In this document: piece after piece, positions 1 to 8,237 of the stretch
Position numbering within the stretch: the stretch's first letter is position 1
How the letters are laid out: every line of letters begins with the position of its first letter
Source: Azospirillum sp. TSO22-1
GTDB lineage: Bacteria; Pseudomonadota; Alphaproteobacteria; Azospirillales; Azospirillaceae
Direction of reading: 5' to 3'
NCBI RefSeq assembly: GCF_003116015.1
Contig: NZ_LGQZ01000148.1
Coordinates: forward strand, 1 to 34,987
Length of the DNA stretch: 34,987 nucleotides
Notes under the pieces: generated by a model
The model's input: only the letters and a program-made list of their open reading frames with translations
Databases searched by the model: none
What the model was told of the DNA's origin: nothing
Translations under genes and position numbers: made by a program

Positions 1-412
1 GAGCGGCGGTTGGGAGAGCGGCGTCGGCTTGCACCGGCGCGATCTCCGGCGGTGCCGGCATCGGCGGCGGCATGGGCACCGGGGTGGGCAACGGAATGGG
101 CTGAGCGGCGGCGTCCGGAGCCGTCACCGGAACCGGAACAACGGCATCGCCGCCCGGCGCGGCGGGAGTCTGAATCTGCCCATCCAGCCAGGGGATCACG
201 GCGGCCAGCACCCCGTCGGCGTTGGCGGGGGCGCCAGAGCGTGGCGGGGGCGATTGGCCGGGGTCGGCGTCCTCGGCATCGTCGGATTCGACGGCGCCCA
301 GCAGGTCGGCGAACGGGCTCGCGGTGTCCGCCGCACCGTCATCAGCCGTCGGGGCCGGGCGGGCGTCGCGCCGCGGGGCGGGGACGGAGGTCACGTCGGA
401 GAGACTCGGCAT
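1..412 (-). CDS. FliK-like flagellar hook-length control protein, N-terminal part (cut by window edge)
   Basis: An open frame runs from an ATG at 412 leftward to the window edge without a stop, giving 137 residues. It begins five bases after the motE stop, so translation is probably coupled; no strong ribosome site is visible. The product is rich in Pro and Ala (for example PLPTPVPMPPPMPAPPE) and has one short ordered motif, SPFADLLGAV, near residue 33. Low-complexity N-termini of this kind are typical of FliK, which measures hook length and switches export specificity, and fliK follows motor genes in many Alphaproteobacteria. The diagnostic C-terminal domain lies outside the window, so the identity rests on position and composition only. 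Confidence 0.55.
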   Translation of the reverse strand, partial: MPSLSDVTSVPAPRRDARPAPTADDGAADTASPFADLLGAVESDDAEDADPGQSPPPRSGAPANADGVLAAVIPWLDGQIQTPAAPGGDAVVPVPVTAPDAAAQPIPLPTPVPMPPPMPAPPEIAPVQADAALPTAA

Positions 413-417
413 GGCGC

Positions 418-1116
418 TCAATTGTTCAGGACGGGACGGGGAGCCGGGCGGGCCGCGGCGGGGGCCGCCGGCGCGGCGGCGGGCAGCACGCGGTCGCCGG
501 GCAGGGCGCGGCGCTGGAGGATGGTTCGGGTGACCTCACGCGCCTTGGCGTCGGCCAGCTCGGCCAGGATCGGCGCCGAGCGCCGCTCGGCCATGTGGTC
601 GAGCACATCGATGACGACGTCGGTGTCGAGGTCGCTGAGGATGCGCGCGGCGTCGCGGGGCTTCATGGCCTCATAGACCGCCACCATGCGGCGGATATCC
701 TCCTGCTGGAGCGTGGAGCGCTGCTTCATCAGCCCTTCGATTTCGCGCTTGATCTCGGCCAGCCGCTGGAGCTGCGTGGCGATGCGGGTCTCGGTGGCGC
801 CGAGCACGGCCTCCGCCTCGCCAAGATGGCGGGTGCGCGCCGCGACGTCGGCCTTCTGTTCCGCCAGCGCGCTGCGCAGCGCGGAGTCGCCGCACGCCAG
901 CGTCGGCGGCGCGGTGCCCGGCGCGACACCGGACGCGGTGGCCGGCGGTTCGGGCACGGACCGCGCCTTGAGGTCGTCGGCCCAGGGGCGCTCGTGCTTG
1001 CCGAACTCCCGGTCGAACTGCTGGGCGATCACGGGGAAACCATCGACCAGAACGCCGAGCTTCAGCGGCAGCACCAGAAGCACCGCGATCAGGGTGAGCG
1101 GAAGGACGCGCAGCAT
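418..1116 (-). CDS. motE: MotE-like motility protein (MgtE N-terminal-like domain)
   Basis: This 232-residue protein has one N-terminal membrane segment or uncleaved signal (about residues 5-24). A periplasmic coiled-coil stretch follows (about 85-135, with EIKREIEGLMKQRSTLQQED). A helical domain resembling the MgtE N-terminal domain comes next (about 135-205, containing YEAMKPRDAARILSDLDTD), and the tail is Ala/Pro-rich. This is the layout of alphaproteobacterial MotE proteins. In Sinorhizobium, MotE is a periplasmic chaperone of the motility protein MotC. The start is the ATG three bases after the upstream stop. It sits in the operon fliL-fliM-DUF6468-motE-fliK. The family assignment is fairly secure; the chaperone role is carried over from rhizobia. 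Confidence 0.82.
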   Translation of the reverse strand: MLRVLPLTLIAVLLVLPLKLGVLVDGFPVIAQQFDREFGKHERPWADDLKARSVPEPPATASGVAPGTAPPTLACGDSALRSALAEQKADVAARTRHLGEAEAVLGATETRIATQLQRLAEIKREIEGLMKQRSTLQQEDIRRMVAVYEAMKPRDAARILSDLDTDVVIDVLDHMAERRSAPILAELADAKAREVTRTILQRRALPGDRVLPAAAPAAPAAARPAPRPVLNN

Positions 1117-1119
1117 GGC

Positions 1120-1710
1120 TCAGCTCTCCGCAACGGTGCGCAGCCGGGCATAGAAGGCGCTGGCGGCGACCTGCCGCCCCGGCTCGACGTCCGGCTTGGC
1201 GGAGTCCGGGGCCAGCGGTTGGAAGACGCTGCCGGCGTTGGCCGGGGGCTCGTCCGCCGGAGGCGCCGCGGCGGCGGGCGGGAGCGTGTCGGCTTCCGGG
1301 ATCACGGCGGTCGCCCTCAACTCGCTCGGCGGAGCCGCAGGCTGGGCCGGGCGCCGGGGCGACGTGCCGTCCTCCAGCCGGCGGACCAGGGAGCGGGCGT
1401 GCTGGATCGACTCCTCGATGCGCTTGCCCGCCCGGTCGCAGGACCCGAGGATCAGCGCCATGTCCTCCTTGACCTCCTTGGCGCGGTCCAGCTGATCGGC
1501 GAGCGTGGCGGAGATCTCCGTCGCGGCGGCGACCAGACGCTTCACCGAGGCGTCGGTCTCGTCGATGGTCTGCGAGAAGGTGGCGATGAGGCCGTTGATC
1601 TCCGACTGGCCGGAGCGGAGCATCTGGAGACGCTTGTTGACCACCACCAGGAAGACGGTGGTGGTCACCAGCATCACGGCAAGGACGACGTCAATGAGAT
1701 AGGAGACCAT
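1120..1710 (-). CDS. DUF6468 flagellar-operon membrane protein
   Basis: A 196-residue protein with a single N-terminal membrane segment (about residues 5-24) and a long amphipathic, coiled-coil-like region (about 25-115, with FSQTIDETDASVKRLVAAA). The Pro/Ala-rich linker and short basic tail that follow look disordered. The layout and the position between fliM and motE match the DUF6468 family of rhodospirillal flagellar operons, whose function is unknown. The start ATG lies 20 bases inside the end of fliM, with AGGAG just upstream within fliM, so the two genes are translationally coupled. A structural role near the motor or its stator is plausible but is inferred only from the operon. Confidence 0.7.
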   Translation of the reverse strand: MVSYLIDVVLAVMLVTTTVFLVVVNKRLQMLRSGQSEINGLIATFSQTIDETDASVKRLVAAATEISATLADQLDRAKEVKEDMALILGSCDRAGKRIEESIQHARSLVRRLEDGTSPRRPAQPAAPPSELRATAVIPEADTLPPAAAAPPADEPPANAGSVFQPLAPDSAKPDVEPGRQVAASAFYARLRTVAES

Positions 1711-2731
1711 CGATCAGCTCCTGCTTGGTCTCGAGGTCGGTTTCGATCTTCACGGCGATGTTGTCGTCGCGCTGGCCCATGCGGCCGGCGAACAGCGGCG
1801 TCGCCTTGCTCAGCAGCATCACCGGCGCGTCGGGGCTGATGCGCAGCTTGAGCGAGGCGCCCTTCTGCCAGTTCAGCACCTCGCCGAGCGGCACCTGCGT
1901 CTGGTGCAGCACCGCGACCATTTCGAGCTTGGCGCGCTTCAGCTCGTTCTTCAGGTGGGTCTCCCACACCGTGTCGTGGCCGAACTTCTCGCCCATGAAC
2001 ATCTGCACCAGCTTGCCGCGGACCGGCTCCAGCGAGGCGTAGGGGATGACGATCTCGGCGTGGCCGACGCGGCGCTCCACCTCGATTGCGATGCGCACGC
2101 GGATCGCGGCGTTGGTGGCGCGGGTGATGGCGGCGAACTGCGGGTTGACCTCCAGCCGGTCGAAGGTGAACTCGACCTGCGCCAGCGGGTCGAACGACTG
2201 GCCGAGGTCCTGGAGGATCACCTTGATCAGGCGCTCGGTCATCTTGCGCTCGATCGAGGTGTAGGTGCGGCCGTCGATGCGGCCGGGCCGGCTGTGCCGG
2301 CCGCCCAGCAGCACGTCCATCATGCAGTAGATCAGCGCGCTGTCGATCGACACCAGGAGCTGGCTGTCCCACTGCTCGGCGCGCGCCACGCCGATCAGCG
2401 CCGGCAGCTCGATGGTGTCGAGGAACTCGTTGAAGCGCAGCCAGTCGATGCGCAGCAGCGACGCCTCGACGTTGGTCGAGGTGAACTGCCGCAGCGACGT
2501 GTTCATCAGCCGGACCATGCGGTCGAACACCACGTCCAGCATCGGCAGGCGGTCCTTGTTGACCGTCGTCGAGCTGACCAGGCGCTCGATGGCGCTCGGC
2601 TCGTCGCCGGAGGATGCCGGCGTGTCGAAGTTCAACAGCCGGTCGATCTCCTCCTGGTTCAGCGCCTTGGCATCGCCCATGAAGGCGGCCATGTCGAGAT
2701 CGTCGCTGTCGGCGTCGCTGGAAGTGCTCAT
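1691..2731 (-). CDS. fliM: Flagellar motor switch protein FliM
   Basis: A 346-residue C-ring protein. The N-terminus carries LNQEEIDRLL (residues 24-33), matching the CheY-P-binding peptide of FliM. The middle domain (about 60-240, for example YTSIERKMTERLIKVI) binds FliG. The C-terminal SpoA domain (about 260-340, with VPLGEVLNWQKGASLKL) stacks with FliN. The length is normal for the family. The gene begins 13 bases after the fliL stop and overlaps the next gene by 20 bases. Together with fliG and fliN on the other strand it supplies a complete switch complex, which sets rotation direction in response to CheY-P. Confidence 0.96.
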   Translation of the reverse strand: MSTSSDADSDDLDMAAFMGDAKALNQEEIDRLLNFDTPASSGDEPSAIERLVSSTTVNKDRLPMLDVVFDRMVRLMNTSLRQFTSTNVEASLLRIDWLRFNEFLDTIELPALIGVARAEQWDSQLLVSIDSALIYCMMDVLLGGRHSRPGRIDGRTYTSIERKMTERLIKVILQDLGQSFDPLAQVEFTFDRLEVNPQFAAITRATNAAIRVRIAIEVERRVGHAEIVIPYASLEPVRGKLVQMFMGEKFGHDTVWETHLKNELKRAKLEMVAVLHQTQVPLGEVLNWQKGASLKLRISPDAPVMLLSKATPLFAGRMGQRDDNIAVKIETDLETKQELIDGLLSH

Positions 2732-2744
2732 CCGTGCCTCTGGG

Positions 2745-3242
2745 TTATTGCGTGAGCAGGCTGCGCAGCAGCACGTCGGTGACGGCCTCGCGCCCGACGA
2801 TGAGGTTGAACCGGCGGCGCAGCTCGCTGCGCAGCCGGTGCAGCCCGGCGGAGCCCTGCAGGTCCTGTTGGTTGAGGTTGCGCAGGAAGTCCTGCAGCGC
2901 GTTCATCAGGTGGGGAAGCATGCGCTCCACCCCGGCGCGTTCCTGCGGGACGAGGGTCAGCGTGATGCCGACCTTCATGAACCGCGACGGCACGTCCGCC
3001 GGCAGGTTGACCACGACTTCGGGAAGCTCGAACGGCACCGGAACCGTCTCGGGCGCGGCGGCGGGGGCGAGCAACTGCTCCACCCCGGCTCCGCCGGTCG
3101 CCAGCCAGTACCCGGCCAGCCCCGCCGCCAGCACGACGCACACCGCCGCGGCCGTCCGCGCGACCTTGGCCAGCGGCAGGACGACGACGTAGGCGCGTGA
3201 CGGGAATGCGCCGGTCTGCATGCCGTCGGGTCGTGTATTCAT
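2745..3242 (-). CDS. fliL: Flagellar basal body-associated protein FliL
   Basis: FliL is an inner-membrane protein around the MS ring that supports stator function. The chosen start, ATG at 3242, gives 165 residues. It has a short basic cytoplasmic tail, one membrane segment (about residues 32-52), a Pro/Ala linker and a periplasmic domain. That domain contains FELPEVVVNLPADVPSRFMK and ends in FNLIVGREAVTDVLLRSLLTQ-like residues typical of FliL C-termini. Upstream in-frame starts at 3287 (ATG) and 3296 (TTG) exist but would add a polar extension not usual for the family. It is the first gene of the leftward operon, facing fliF. Confidence 0.9.
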   Translation of the reverse strand: MNTRPDGMQTGAFPSRAYVVVLPLAKVARTAAAVCVVLAAGLAGYWLATGGAGVEQLLAPAAAPETVPVPFELPEVVVNLPADVPSRFMKVGITLTLVPQERAGVERMLPHLMNALQDFLRNLNQQDLQGSAGLHRLRSELRRRFNLIVGREAVTDVLLRSLLTQ

Positions 3243-3428
3243 CGGATGGTCCCGTGTCCTTTCGACGGAATTCTGAGAAACGAGCATATCGTTCAAGTTT
3301 TACGGACTTTGTATCCTGTACTCGTCCGCTCTTTTACTCCGCTTAAAAGTCGTACCGGTAGGTTGATCCGGCCGGCGGGGCTCAGGTTATGGGCGCCGCT
3401 TTTCGGAAACTTTAAAGGTGCGGGTGGC
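3243..3428. promoter_or_regulatory. Divergent fliL/fliF promoter region
   Basis: This 186-base stretch separates the two divergent flagellar operons. It is clearly richer in A and T than its surroundings, especially 3276-3352. It must hold both promoters, but I see no convincing -24/-12 sigma-54 element, sigma-28 element or TTAA-N7-TTAA box. AAAGGTG at 3414-3420 is the fliF ribosome site. Confidence 0.55.
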
Positions 3429-5117
3429 GTGAGCAGTCTGATCGACACTTTGCGATCGCTCGGGCGGGGACGCCTGCTGATGCTGGCGGGCACCGGCATC
3501 GGCATGGTCCTGGCGGTCGCGCTTATGGCCGTCCTGCTGTCGCGGCCGCAGATGACGACGCTGTTCAGCGGGCTCCAGCCCGCCGAGGCGGGGCGCATCG
3601 TCAAGGCGATCGAGGCGATGCACGTGCCGGTCGCCGTGGGCCACGACGGGACGACGGTGCAGGTCCCCCAGCCGGACTCGGCACGCGTGCGCATGCTGCT
3701 GGCCGAGAAGGGCCTGCCGTCCGCCGGCGGCGTCGGCTACGAGCTGTTCGACACCGAGAAGCCGCTGGGCATCACCAGCTTCATGCAGCGGATGAACCGG
3801 CTGCGCGCGCTGGAGGGCGAGCTTGGCCGGACCATCGAGACGCTGGCCGGAATCGAGGCGGCGCGGGTGCACATCGTGCTGCCCGACCGCGAGGAGTTCT
3901 CGCGCAACGCACCCAAGCCGACCGCGTCGGTGGTGGTGCGCATGCGCGGCCGGACGACGCTCGAACGCCAGAACGCCCTGGCGATCCGCCACCTCGTCTC
4001 CTCCGCCGTGCCGAACCTGAAGTCGAGCGCGGTCACCGTGCTCGACTCCTCCGGCGAGCTGCTGCTGACCGAGGACGACGGGGCCGGCGTGGCGACGGCG
4101 CGCGCCGACGGGCAGCGGGCGGCGGCGGAGACGCGCATCGCCCGCGCCGTCGAGCAGATGCTGGCGGCCCGGCTCGGCCGCGGCAACGTCCGCGTCCAGG
4201 TCACCGCCGAGGTGGAGACCAAGCGCGAGGTGGTGCGCAGCCAGAGCTTCGACCCCGCCACGCAGGTGGTCCGCTCGACCCAGACCGTGCAGGAGCAGGA
4301 GCGCAACCTGGACAGCTCGGGCGAGCCGCCGGTGACGGCCGAGCAGAACCTGCCGCAGCGCGACGTGCGTGCGCAGAGCCAGACCAGCCAGTCCTCGGGC
4401 GAGAGCAAGCGCCAGGAAGAGACCATCAACTACGAGATCTCCAACGTTTCGCGCGAGACCGTGGTGGAGCCGGGCGACGTGCGCCGCCTCAGCGTTGCCG
4501 TGCTGGTCAACGGCACCTGGAAGACGGCGGCCGACGGCAGCCGCGCCTACGAACCGCGCTCGGCCGAGGAGTTGCAGCGCATCACCGGTCTGGTGCGCTC
4601 CGCGATGGGCTTCGACGCCGGGCGCGGCGACCAGCTCACGGTCGAGAACCTGGAGTTCGTCGATCTGGCGCCGGAGCTGACGGCGCGCGACCCCGGCGAG
4701 GTGATCGTCGACACGCTGACCAACAACATCATGACGCTGATCCAGTGGGTGATCCTGCTGGTGCTGGCGGTCCTGCTGATCCTGCTCGGGCTGCGGCCGC
4801 TGATCCGGCGCGTCTTCCCGGCGCCCGAGCCGGTGCTCGACGCCGAGGCGCCGGCGCTCGCCGCGCCGACGGCGACGCCGCAGCTGGCGGGGCCGGCCGC
4901 CGGCGCCCAGACGGCGGCGCTGGAGGGCGGCGGGAACGCCGAGGCGCCGCCGGCGCTGCCCGGCATCGAGGAGACGGTCGACCAGCTCATCGAGCTGCGC
5001 ACCGTGGAAGGGCGCGTGCGCGCCTCCTCCATCCGCCGCCTGGGCGAGATCGTCGACGAGTACCCGGATGAGGCGATCGACATCCTGCGCTCCTGGCTCT
5101 ACGAGGAGGCGGCGTGA
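3429..5117 (+). CDS. fliF: Flagellar MS-ring protein FliF
   Basis: FliF forms the MS ring, the membrane platform on which the C-ring and export apparatus assemble. The GTG start at 3429 is preceded by AAAGGTG and gives 562 residues, the usual length; the frame is open further upstream but lacks a better start. There are two membrane segments, near residues 18-40 and 435-457. Between them lie the ring-building motifs: FSGLQPAEAGRIVKAIEAM, GVGYELFDTEKPLGITSFMQ and the secretin-like ARVHIVLPDREEFSR. The C-terminus (IRRLGEIVDEYPDEAIDILR) is the FliG-binding tail. It leads the rightward operon; its stop overlaps the fliH start. Confidence 0.97.
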   Translation: MSSLIDTLRSLGRGRLLMLAGTGIGMVLAVALMAVLLSRPQMTTLFSGLQPAEAGRIVKAIEAMHVPVAVGHDGTTVQVPQPDSARVRMLLAEKGLPSAGGVGYELFDTEKPLGITSFMQRMNRLRALEGELGRTIETLAGIEAARVHIVLPDREEFSRNAPKPTASVVVRMRGRTTLERQNALAIRHLVSSAVPNLKSSAVTVLDSSGELLLTEDDGAGVATARADGQRAAAETRIARAVEQMLAARLGRGNVRVQVTAEVETKREVVRSQSFDPATQVVRSTQTVQEQERNLDSSGEPPVTAEQNLPQRDVRAQSQTSQSSGESKRQEETINYEISNVSRETVVEPGDVRRLSVAVLVNGTWKTAADGSRAYEPRSAEELQRITGLVRSAMGFDAGRGDQLTVENLEFVDLAPELTARDPGEVIVDTLTNNIMTLIQWVILLVLAVLLILLGLRPLIRRVFPAPEPVLDAEAPALAAPTATPQLAGPAAGAQTAALEGGGNAEAPPALPGIEETVDQLIELRTVEGRVRASSIRRLGEIVDEYPDEAIDILRSWLYEEAA

Positions 5118-5851
5118 TGGGCTATCCCCGTTACCGCTTCGACAAGCGCTTCGAGGACCACGCGGAAACCGAGGCCGGGCCGCCGCCCGAGCCGGAGGCC
5201 GACCCGCTCGACGTGCCGGCCCATTCCGAACGCACGCTCCGCCAGGCGGTGGCCGACGCCGAGCTGCGCGCCTTCGCCGAGGGTGTCGAGCAAGGCCGCG
5301 ACGAAGGCCGTGCCGACGCCGAGGCGGGCATCCAGGCCGCCCTCTCCCGCGCCACCGATGCGCTGGCCGAGCGGCTGGCCGCCGACGAGGAGCGCTTCGC
5401 CGCCGTGCTCGACCAGGTGCAGTCGCACGGCTCCGCCGTGATGGTGGCGCTGGTTCGCCGGTTGGCGCCGCATCTCCTGGACCGGGTCGCGCGCGCCGAC
5501 ATCGAGGCCGTCGCCGCCGAGGCGCTGCGGGTGGCGGGAAGCTCCCCGGTGCTGCGGGTGCGCGTCGCGCCGGCGCTGTCCGGCCGGCTGCGTGACCGAC
5601 TCGCCGGGATTGCCGCCGCGCAGGGATTCAAGGGCGAGGTGCTGGTCGACGTCGACGACGGCCTCGGCCCCGACGCCATCGACGCCAGCTGGGAGGCGGG
5701 CGGCGTCACCTACGACGCGGCAGACATCGGGCGCGTTCTCGGCGATCTCGCCGACCGCTCGCTTGCCGCCCTCGCCGACGGAGCCGCCCCGGCGGACCGC
5801 ACCATGATCAACGACATGCAGAGAGATGGGACCGCATCATGCCCCCGCTGA
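5117..5851 (+). CDS. fliH: Flagellar assembly protein FliH-like
   Basis: FliH is the peripheral-stalk-like regulator of the export ATPase FliI and docks on FliN. The product is about 244 residues. The N-terminus is acidic and Pro-rich. An Ala/Glu-rich helix follows (about 45-110, with AFAEGVEQGRDEGRADAEAG, the G-repeat helix typical of FliH). The C-terminal globular half (about 120-225, VRVAPALSGRLRDRLAG) resembles the FliH/HrpE fold. GAGGAGG at 5103-5109 fits the ATG at 5117; GTG at 5114 is the alternative. The gene overlaps fliF at one end and fliN by 13 bases at the other. No fliI is in the window. Confidence 0.85.
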   Translation: MGYPRYRFDKRFEDHAETEAGPPPEPEADPLDVPAHSERTLRQAVADAELRAFAEGVEQGRDEGRADAEAGIQAALSRATDALAERLAADEERFAAVLDQVQSHGSAVMVALVRRLAPHLLDRVARADIEAVAAEALRVAGSSPVLRVRVAPALSGRLRDRLAGIAAAQGFKGEVLVDVDDGLGPDAIDASWEAGGVTYDAADIGRVLGDLADRSLAALADGAAPADRTMINDMQRDGTASCPR

Positions 5852-6153
5852 ACCTCGACATCCTGGAAGACGAAGCCAAGCCGGCCGAGAAGGAGGCCGG
5901 CGAGCCGATGCACGCCATCTACAACGTGCCGGTCGACGTGCAGGTCGTGCTCGGCCGCACCAGCATGCTGGTGGCGCAGCTTCTGAAGCTCGGCCGCGGC
6001 GCCGTGGTCGAGCTGGAGCGCAAGGTGGACGAGCCGGTGGAGGTGCTGGTCAACCACCGCCTGGTCGCCCGCGGCGAGGTGGTGATCGTCGAGGACCAGC
6101 GCCTGGGTGTGACACTCACCGAGATCGTGCGCACCGATCTCGGACTCGACTGA
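5839..6153 (+). CDS. fliN: Flagellar motor switch protein FliN
   Basis: A 104-residue C-ring protein made almost entirely of a SpoA/FliN domain (about 28-100). Hallmarks are IYNVPVDVQVVLGRTSM, a hydrophobic LLKLGRGAVVELER core, and VLVNHRLVARGEVVIVEDQR. FliN forms the base of the C-ring with the FliM C-terminus and anchors FliH for export. The ATG at 5839 lies inside the end of fliH, and the stop is three bases before fliP. Confidence 0.96.
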   Translation: MPPLNLDILEDEAKPAEKEAGEPMHAIYNVPVDVQVVLGRTSMLVAQLLKLGRGAVVELERKVDEPVEVLVNHRLVARGEVVIVEDQRLGVTLTEIVRTDLGLD

Positions 6154-6156
6154 GCG

Positions 6157-6933
6157 ATGGCCGCACGGTTCCCGTTCCGTCTCGCGGTTCTGGCCGCGGT
6201 GGGCGCGGCGCTCGGCGTCTCCCCGCCCGCGGCGGCGCAGGGCGTCGACCTTGGTGCGTTGGGGGGTGCCCTGGGCGGCGTGCTGGGCGAGGGCACCGCG
6301 CTGTCGGGGCACATCATCCAGGGCATCGTCGTCCTGACGGTGCTCAGCGTCGCGCCCGGCCTGCTGATCATGGTGACGTCCTTCACCCGGATCGTCGTCG
6401 TGCTGTCGCTCCTGCGCTCGGCGCTGGGCCTGCAGCAGTCGCCGCCGAACATGGTGATGATCAGCCTCGCCATGTTCCTCACCATCCACGTCATGGCCCC
6501 GGTGTTCGACAGCGCCTGGCAGGATGGGGTGCGCCCGCTGCTCAACGAGCAGGTCACCCAGGAGCAGGGGCTGGAACGCATTATCGAGCCGTTCCGCGCC
6601 TTCATGTCCAGCCACGTGCGCGACAAGGACCTGTCGGCGTTCGCCGGCTTCTCGCGGCGGCCGGTGCCGGAACCGGGTGCCTCGCCCGACCTGCGCACGC
6701 TGATCCCGGCCTTCCTGCTGTCGGAGCTGCGGCGGGCGTTCGAAATCGGTTTCCTGCTGTTCCTGCCGTTCCTGGTCATCGACATGGTCGTGGCCGCGGT
6801 GCTGATGGCCATGGGCATGATGATGCTGCCGCCGGCGATGATCGCCCTGCCGTTCAAGATCATCTTCTTCGTGCTGACCGACGGCTGGTTCCTGATCGCC
6901 GGCAGCCTGATCCGCTCCTATGGGGGTGGCTGA
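6157..6933 (+). CDS. fliP: Flagellar type III export gate protein FliP
   Basis: A 258-residue core component of the export gate (FliPQR). There is an N-terminal signal sequence ending near PPAAAQG (about residue 28), as usual for FliP. Four membrane segments follow. Family motifs are present: LLIMVTSFTRIVVVLSLLR, a central soluble part with RDLRTLIPAF-like sequence, and LLSELRRAFEIGFLLFLPF near the C-terminus. fliQ and fliR are not adjacent here. The stop overlaps the next start (TGATG). Confidence 0.96.
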   Translation: MAARFPFRLAVLAAVGAALGVSPPAAAQGVDLGALGGALGGVLGEGTALSGHIIQGIVVLTVLSVAPGLLIMVTSFTRIVVVLSLLRSALGLQQSPPNMVMISLAMFLTIHVMAPVFDSAWQDGVRPLLNEQVTQEQGLERIIEPFRAFMSSHVRDKDLSAFAGFSRRPVPEPGASPDLRTLIPAFLLSELRRAFEIGFLLFLPFLVIDMVVAAVLMAMGMMMLPPAMIALPFKIIFFVLTDGWFLIAGSLIRSYGGG

Positions 6934-7199
6934 TGCCGCAGCCCGGCCCCTCCGGCGCCCCCTCCAGCGCCGCCGTCCTCGACCGGCTGACCGACGTCGC
7001 CCGGCGCCGCGGCATCGACGCCGCCGCCGACACGCCGGTCGCCGACCTGCTGGCGGCCATCGACCCGCAGGCGCTGGTGCCGCAGCACCTGGTGCTGATG
7101 GCCGGCGCCGTCCTGGCGTTCGTCTTCCGCTACGACCGCATGCTCGCCGAGCCGGCGTCCGACGCCGGTGAACTCCCGATCGCCGACCGTTCCATCTGA
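6933..7199 (+). CDS. Small FlhB C-terminal-domain-like (FhlB-type) protein
   Basis: An 88-residue protein whose ATG overlaps the fliP stop in a TGATG junction, so it is almost certainly translated with fliP. Residues 25-70 read as VARRRGIDAAADTPVADLL, then LVPQHLVLMAGAVLAFVFR. This is the pattern of the C-terminal half of the FlhB cytoplasmic domain and of stand-alone FhlB/FlhX proteins (an alternating helix, then Ile/Val-Pro, then a V/A-rich helix ending in VYR or VFR). The autocleavage motif NPTH is absent. A role as an export-switch accessory is inferred from weak similarity and position. Confidence 0.6.
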   Translation: MPQPGPSGAPSSAAVLDRLTDVARRRGIDAAADTPVADLLAAIDPQALVPQHLVLMAGAVLAFVFRYDRMLAEPASDAGELPIADRSI

Positions 7200-7208
7200 G
7201 GTGACCGC

Positions 7209-8237
7209 ATGGGCAACCCCGTCAAGATCCGCGACAACTACAAGAGCCTGAGCGGCTCGGAGAAGACCGCCATCATCTTCCTGGCGCTCGGCGAGGAGCG
7301 CGGTTCACGGCTGATGGAGCGCCTGGACGAGGACGAGATCCGCATGGTCAGCCGGGCCATGGCCGGGGTCGGCAACGTCACCTCCAACCTGCTGGAGGCG
7401 CTGCTGCGGGTGTTCAGCGAGCGCTTCGCCAACGCCGGCTCGGTGGTCGGTTCCTACGACAGCACCGAGCGCATGCTGACGCGTTTCCTGCCGGGCGACC
7501 GCGTGTCCGAGATCATGGGCGAGATCCGCGGTCCGGCCGGCCGGACCATGTGGGAGAAGATGTCCAACGTGAACGAGGGCGTGCTCGCCAACTACCTGTG
7601 TGGCGAGTACCCGCAGACCAGCGCGGTGATCCTTTCCAAGATGCGCGCCGAGCACGCCGCCAAGGTGCTGCCGCTGCTGCCGCCCAAGCTGCGCCTCGAG
7701 GTCATCGAGCGCATGATCCAGATCGAGTCGGTGCAGCGCGAGGTCCTGCTCGACATCGAATCGATCCTGCACAACGAGTTCATGGCCAACTACGCGCGCG
7801 CCCACGGCTATGATCCGCACGAGCGGATGGCCGACATCTTCAACCGCATCGACCGCGAGACGCTGGCCGAGATCTTCTCCGACCTGGAGCCGGAGATGCC
7901 GGACTCCACCCACCGCATCAAGCAGCTGATGTTCACCTTCGAGGACCTGATGCGCCTCGACCGCGTGTCGCTGCAGACGGTGATCCGCCGCTCCGACACC
8001 GGCCAGCTCGCCATCGCGCTCAAGGGGGCGGAGGCGCCGCAGCGCGACTATTTCCTGTCGGTCATGTCCGAGCGCGCGCGCATGATCCTCCAGGACGAGA
8101 TCGAGAACATGGGGCCGGTCCGCATGCGCGACGTGCACGACGCCCAGGCCGAGATCGTCCTGGCCGCCAAGTCGCTGGCCGAGGACGGCGCCATCGTCAT
8201 CCCGCAATCGGGCGAGACCGACGCCGTGGTCTACTGA
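7209..8237 (+). CDS. fliG: Flagellar motor switch protein FliG
   Basis: FliG couples the stator to the rotor and binds FliF through its N-terminus. At 342 residues it has the usual three domains. The N-terminal part has LSGSEKTAIIFLALGEERGS. The middle part has a GEYPQT variant of the EHPQ surface patch. The C-terminal domain has VSLQTVIRRSD and ALKGAEAPQRDYFLSVMSE. Torque-generating charges are conserved in type: Arg in MSERARM and an Asp-Glu pair in ILQDEI, corresponding to Asp-Asp in enterics. The start follows GAGGTGACCGC. The stop overlaps the next start. Confidence 0.97.
   Translation: MGNPVKIRDNYKSLSGSEKTAIIFLALGEERGSRLMERLDEDEIRMVSRAMAGVGNVTSNLLEALLRVFSERFANAGSVVGSYDSTERMLTRFLPGDRVSEIMGEIRGPAGRTMWEKMSNVNEGVLANYLCGEYPQTSAVILSKMRAEHAAKVLPLLPPKLRLEVIERMIQIESVQREVLLDIESILHNEFMANYARAHGYDPHERMADIFNRIDRETLAEIFSDLEPEMPDSTHRIKQLMFTFEDLMRLDRVSLQTVIRRSDTGQLAIALKGAEAPQRDYFLSVMSERARMILQDEIENMGPVRMRDVHDAQAEIVLAAKSLAEDGAIVIPQSGETDAVVY

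Noticed and set aside
3361..3386. A stretch resembling the 5' end of 16S rRNA (GGTTGATCC ... GGCTCAG)
   Set aside because: The similarity stops after a few bases and the region continues as fliF leader; no rRNA sequence follows.
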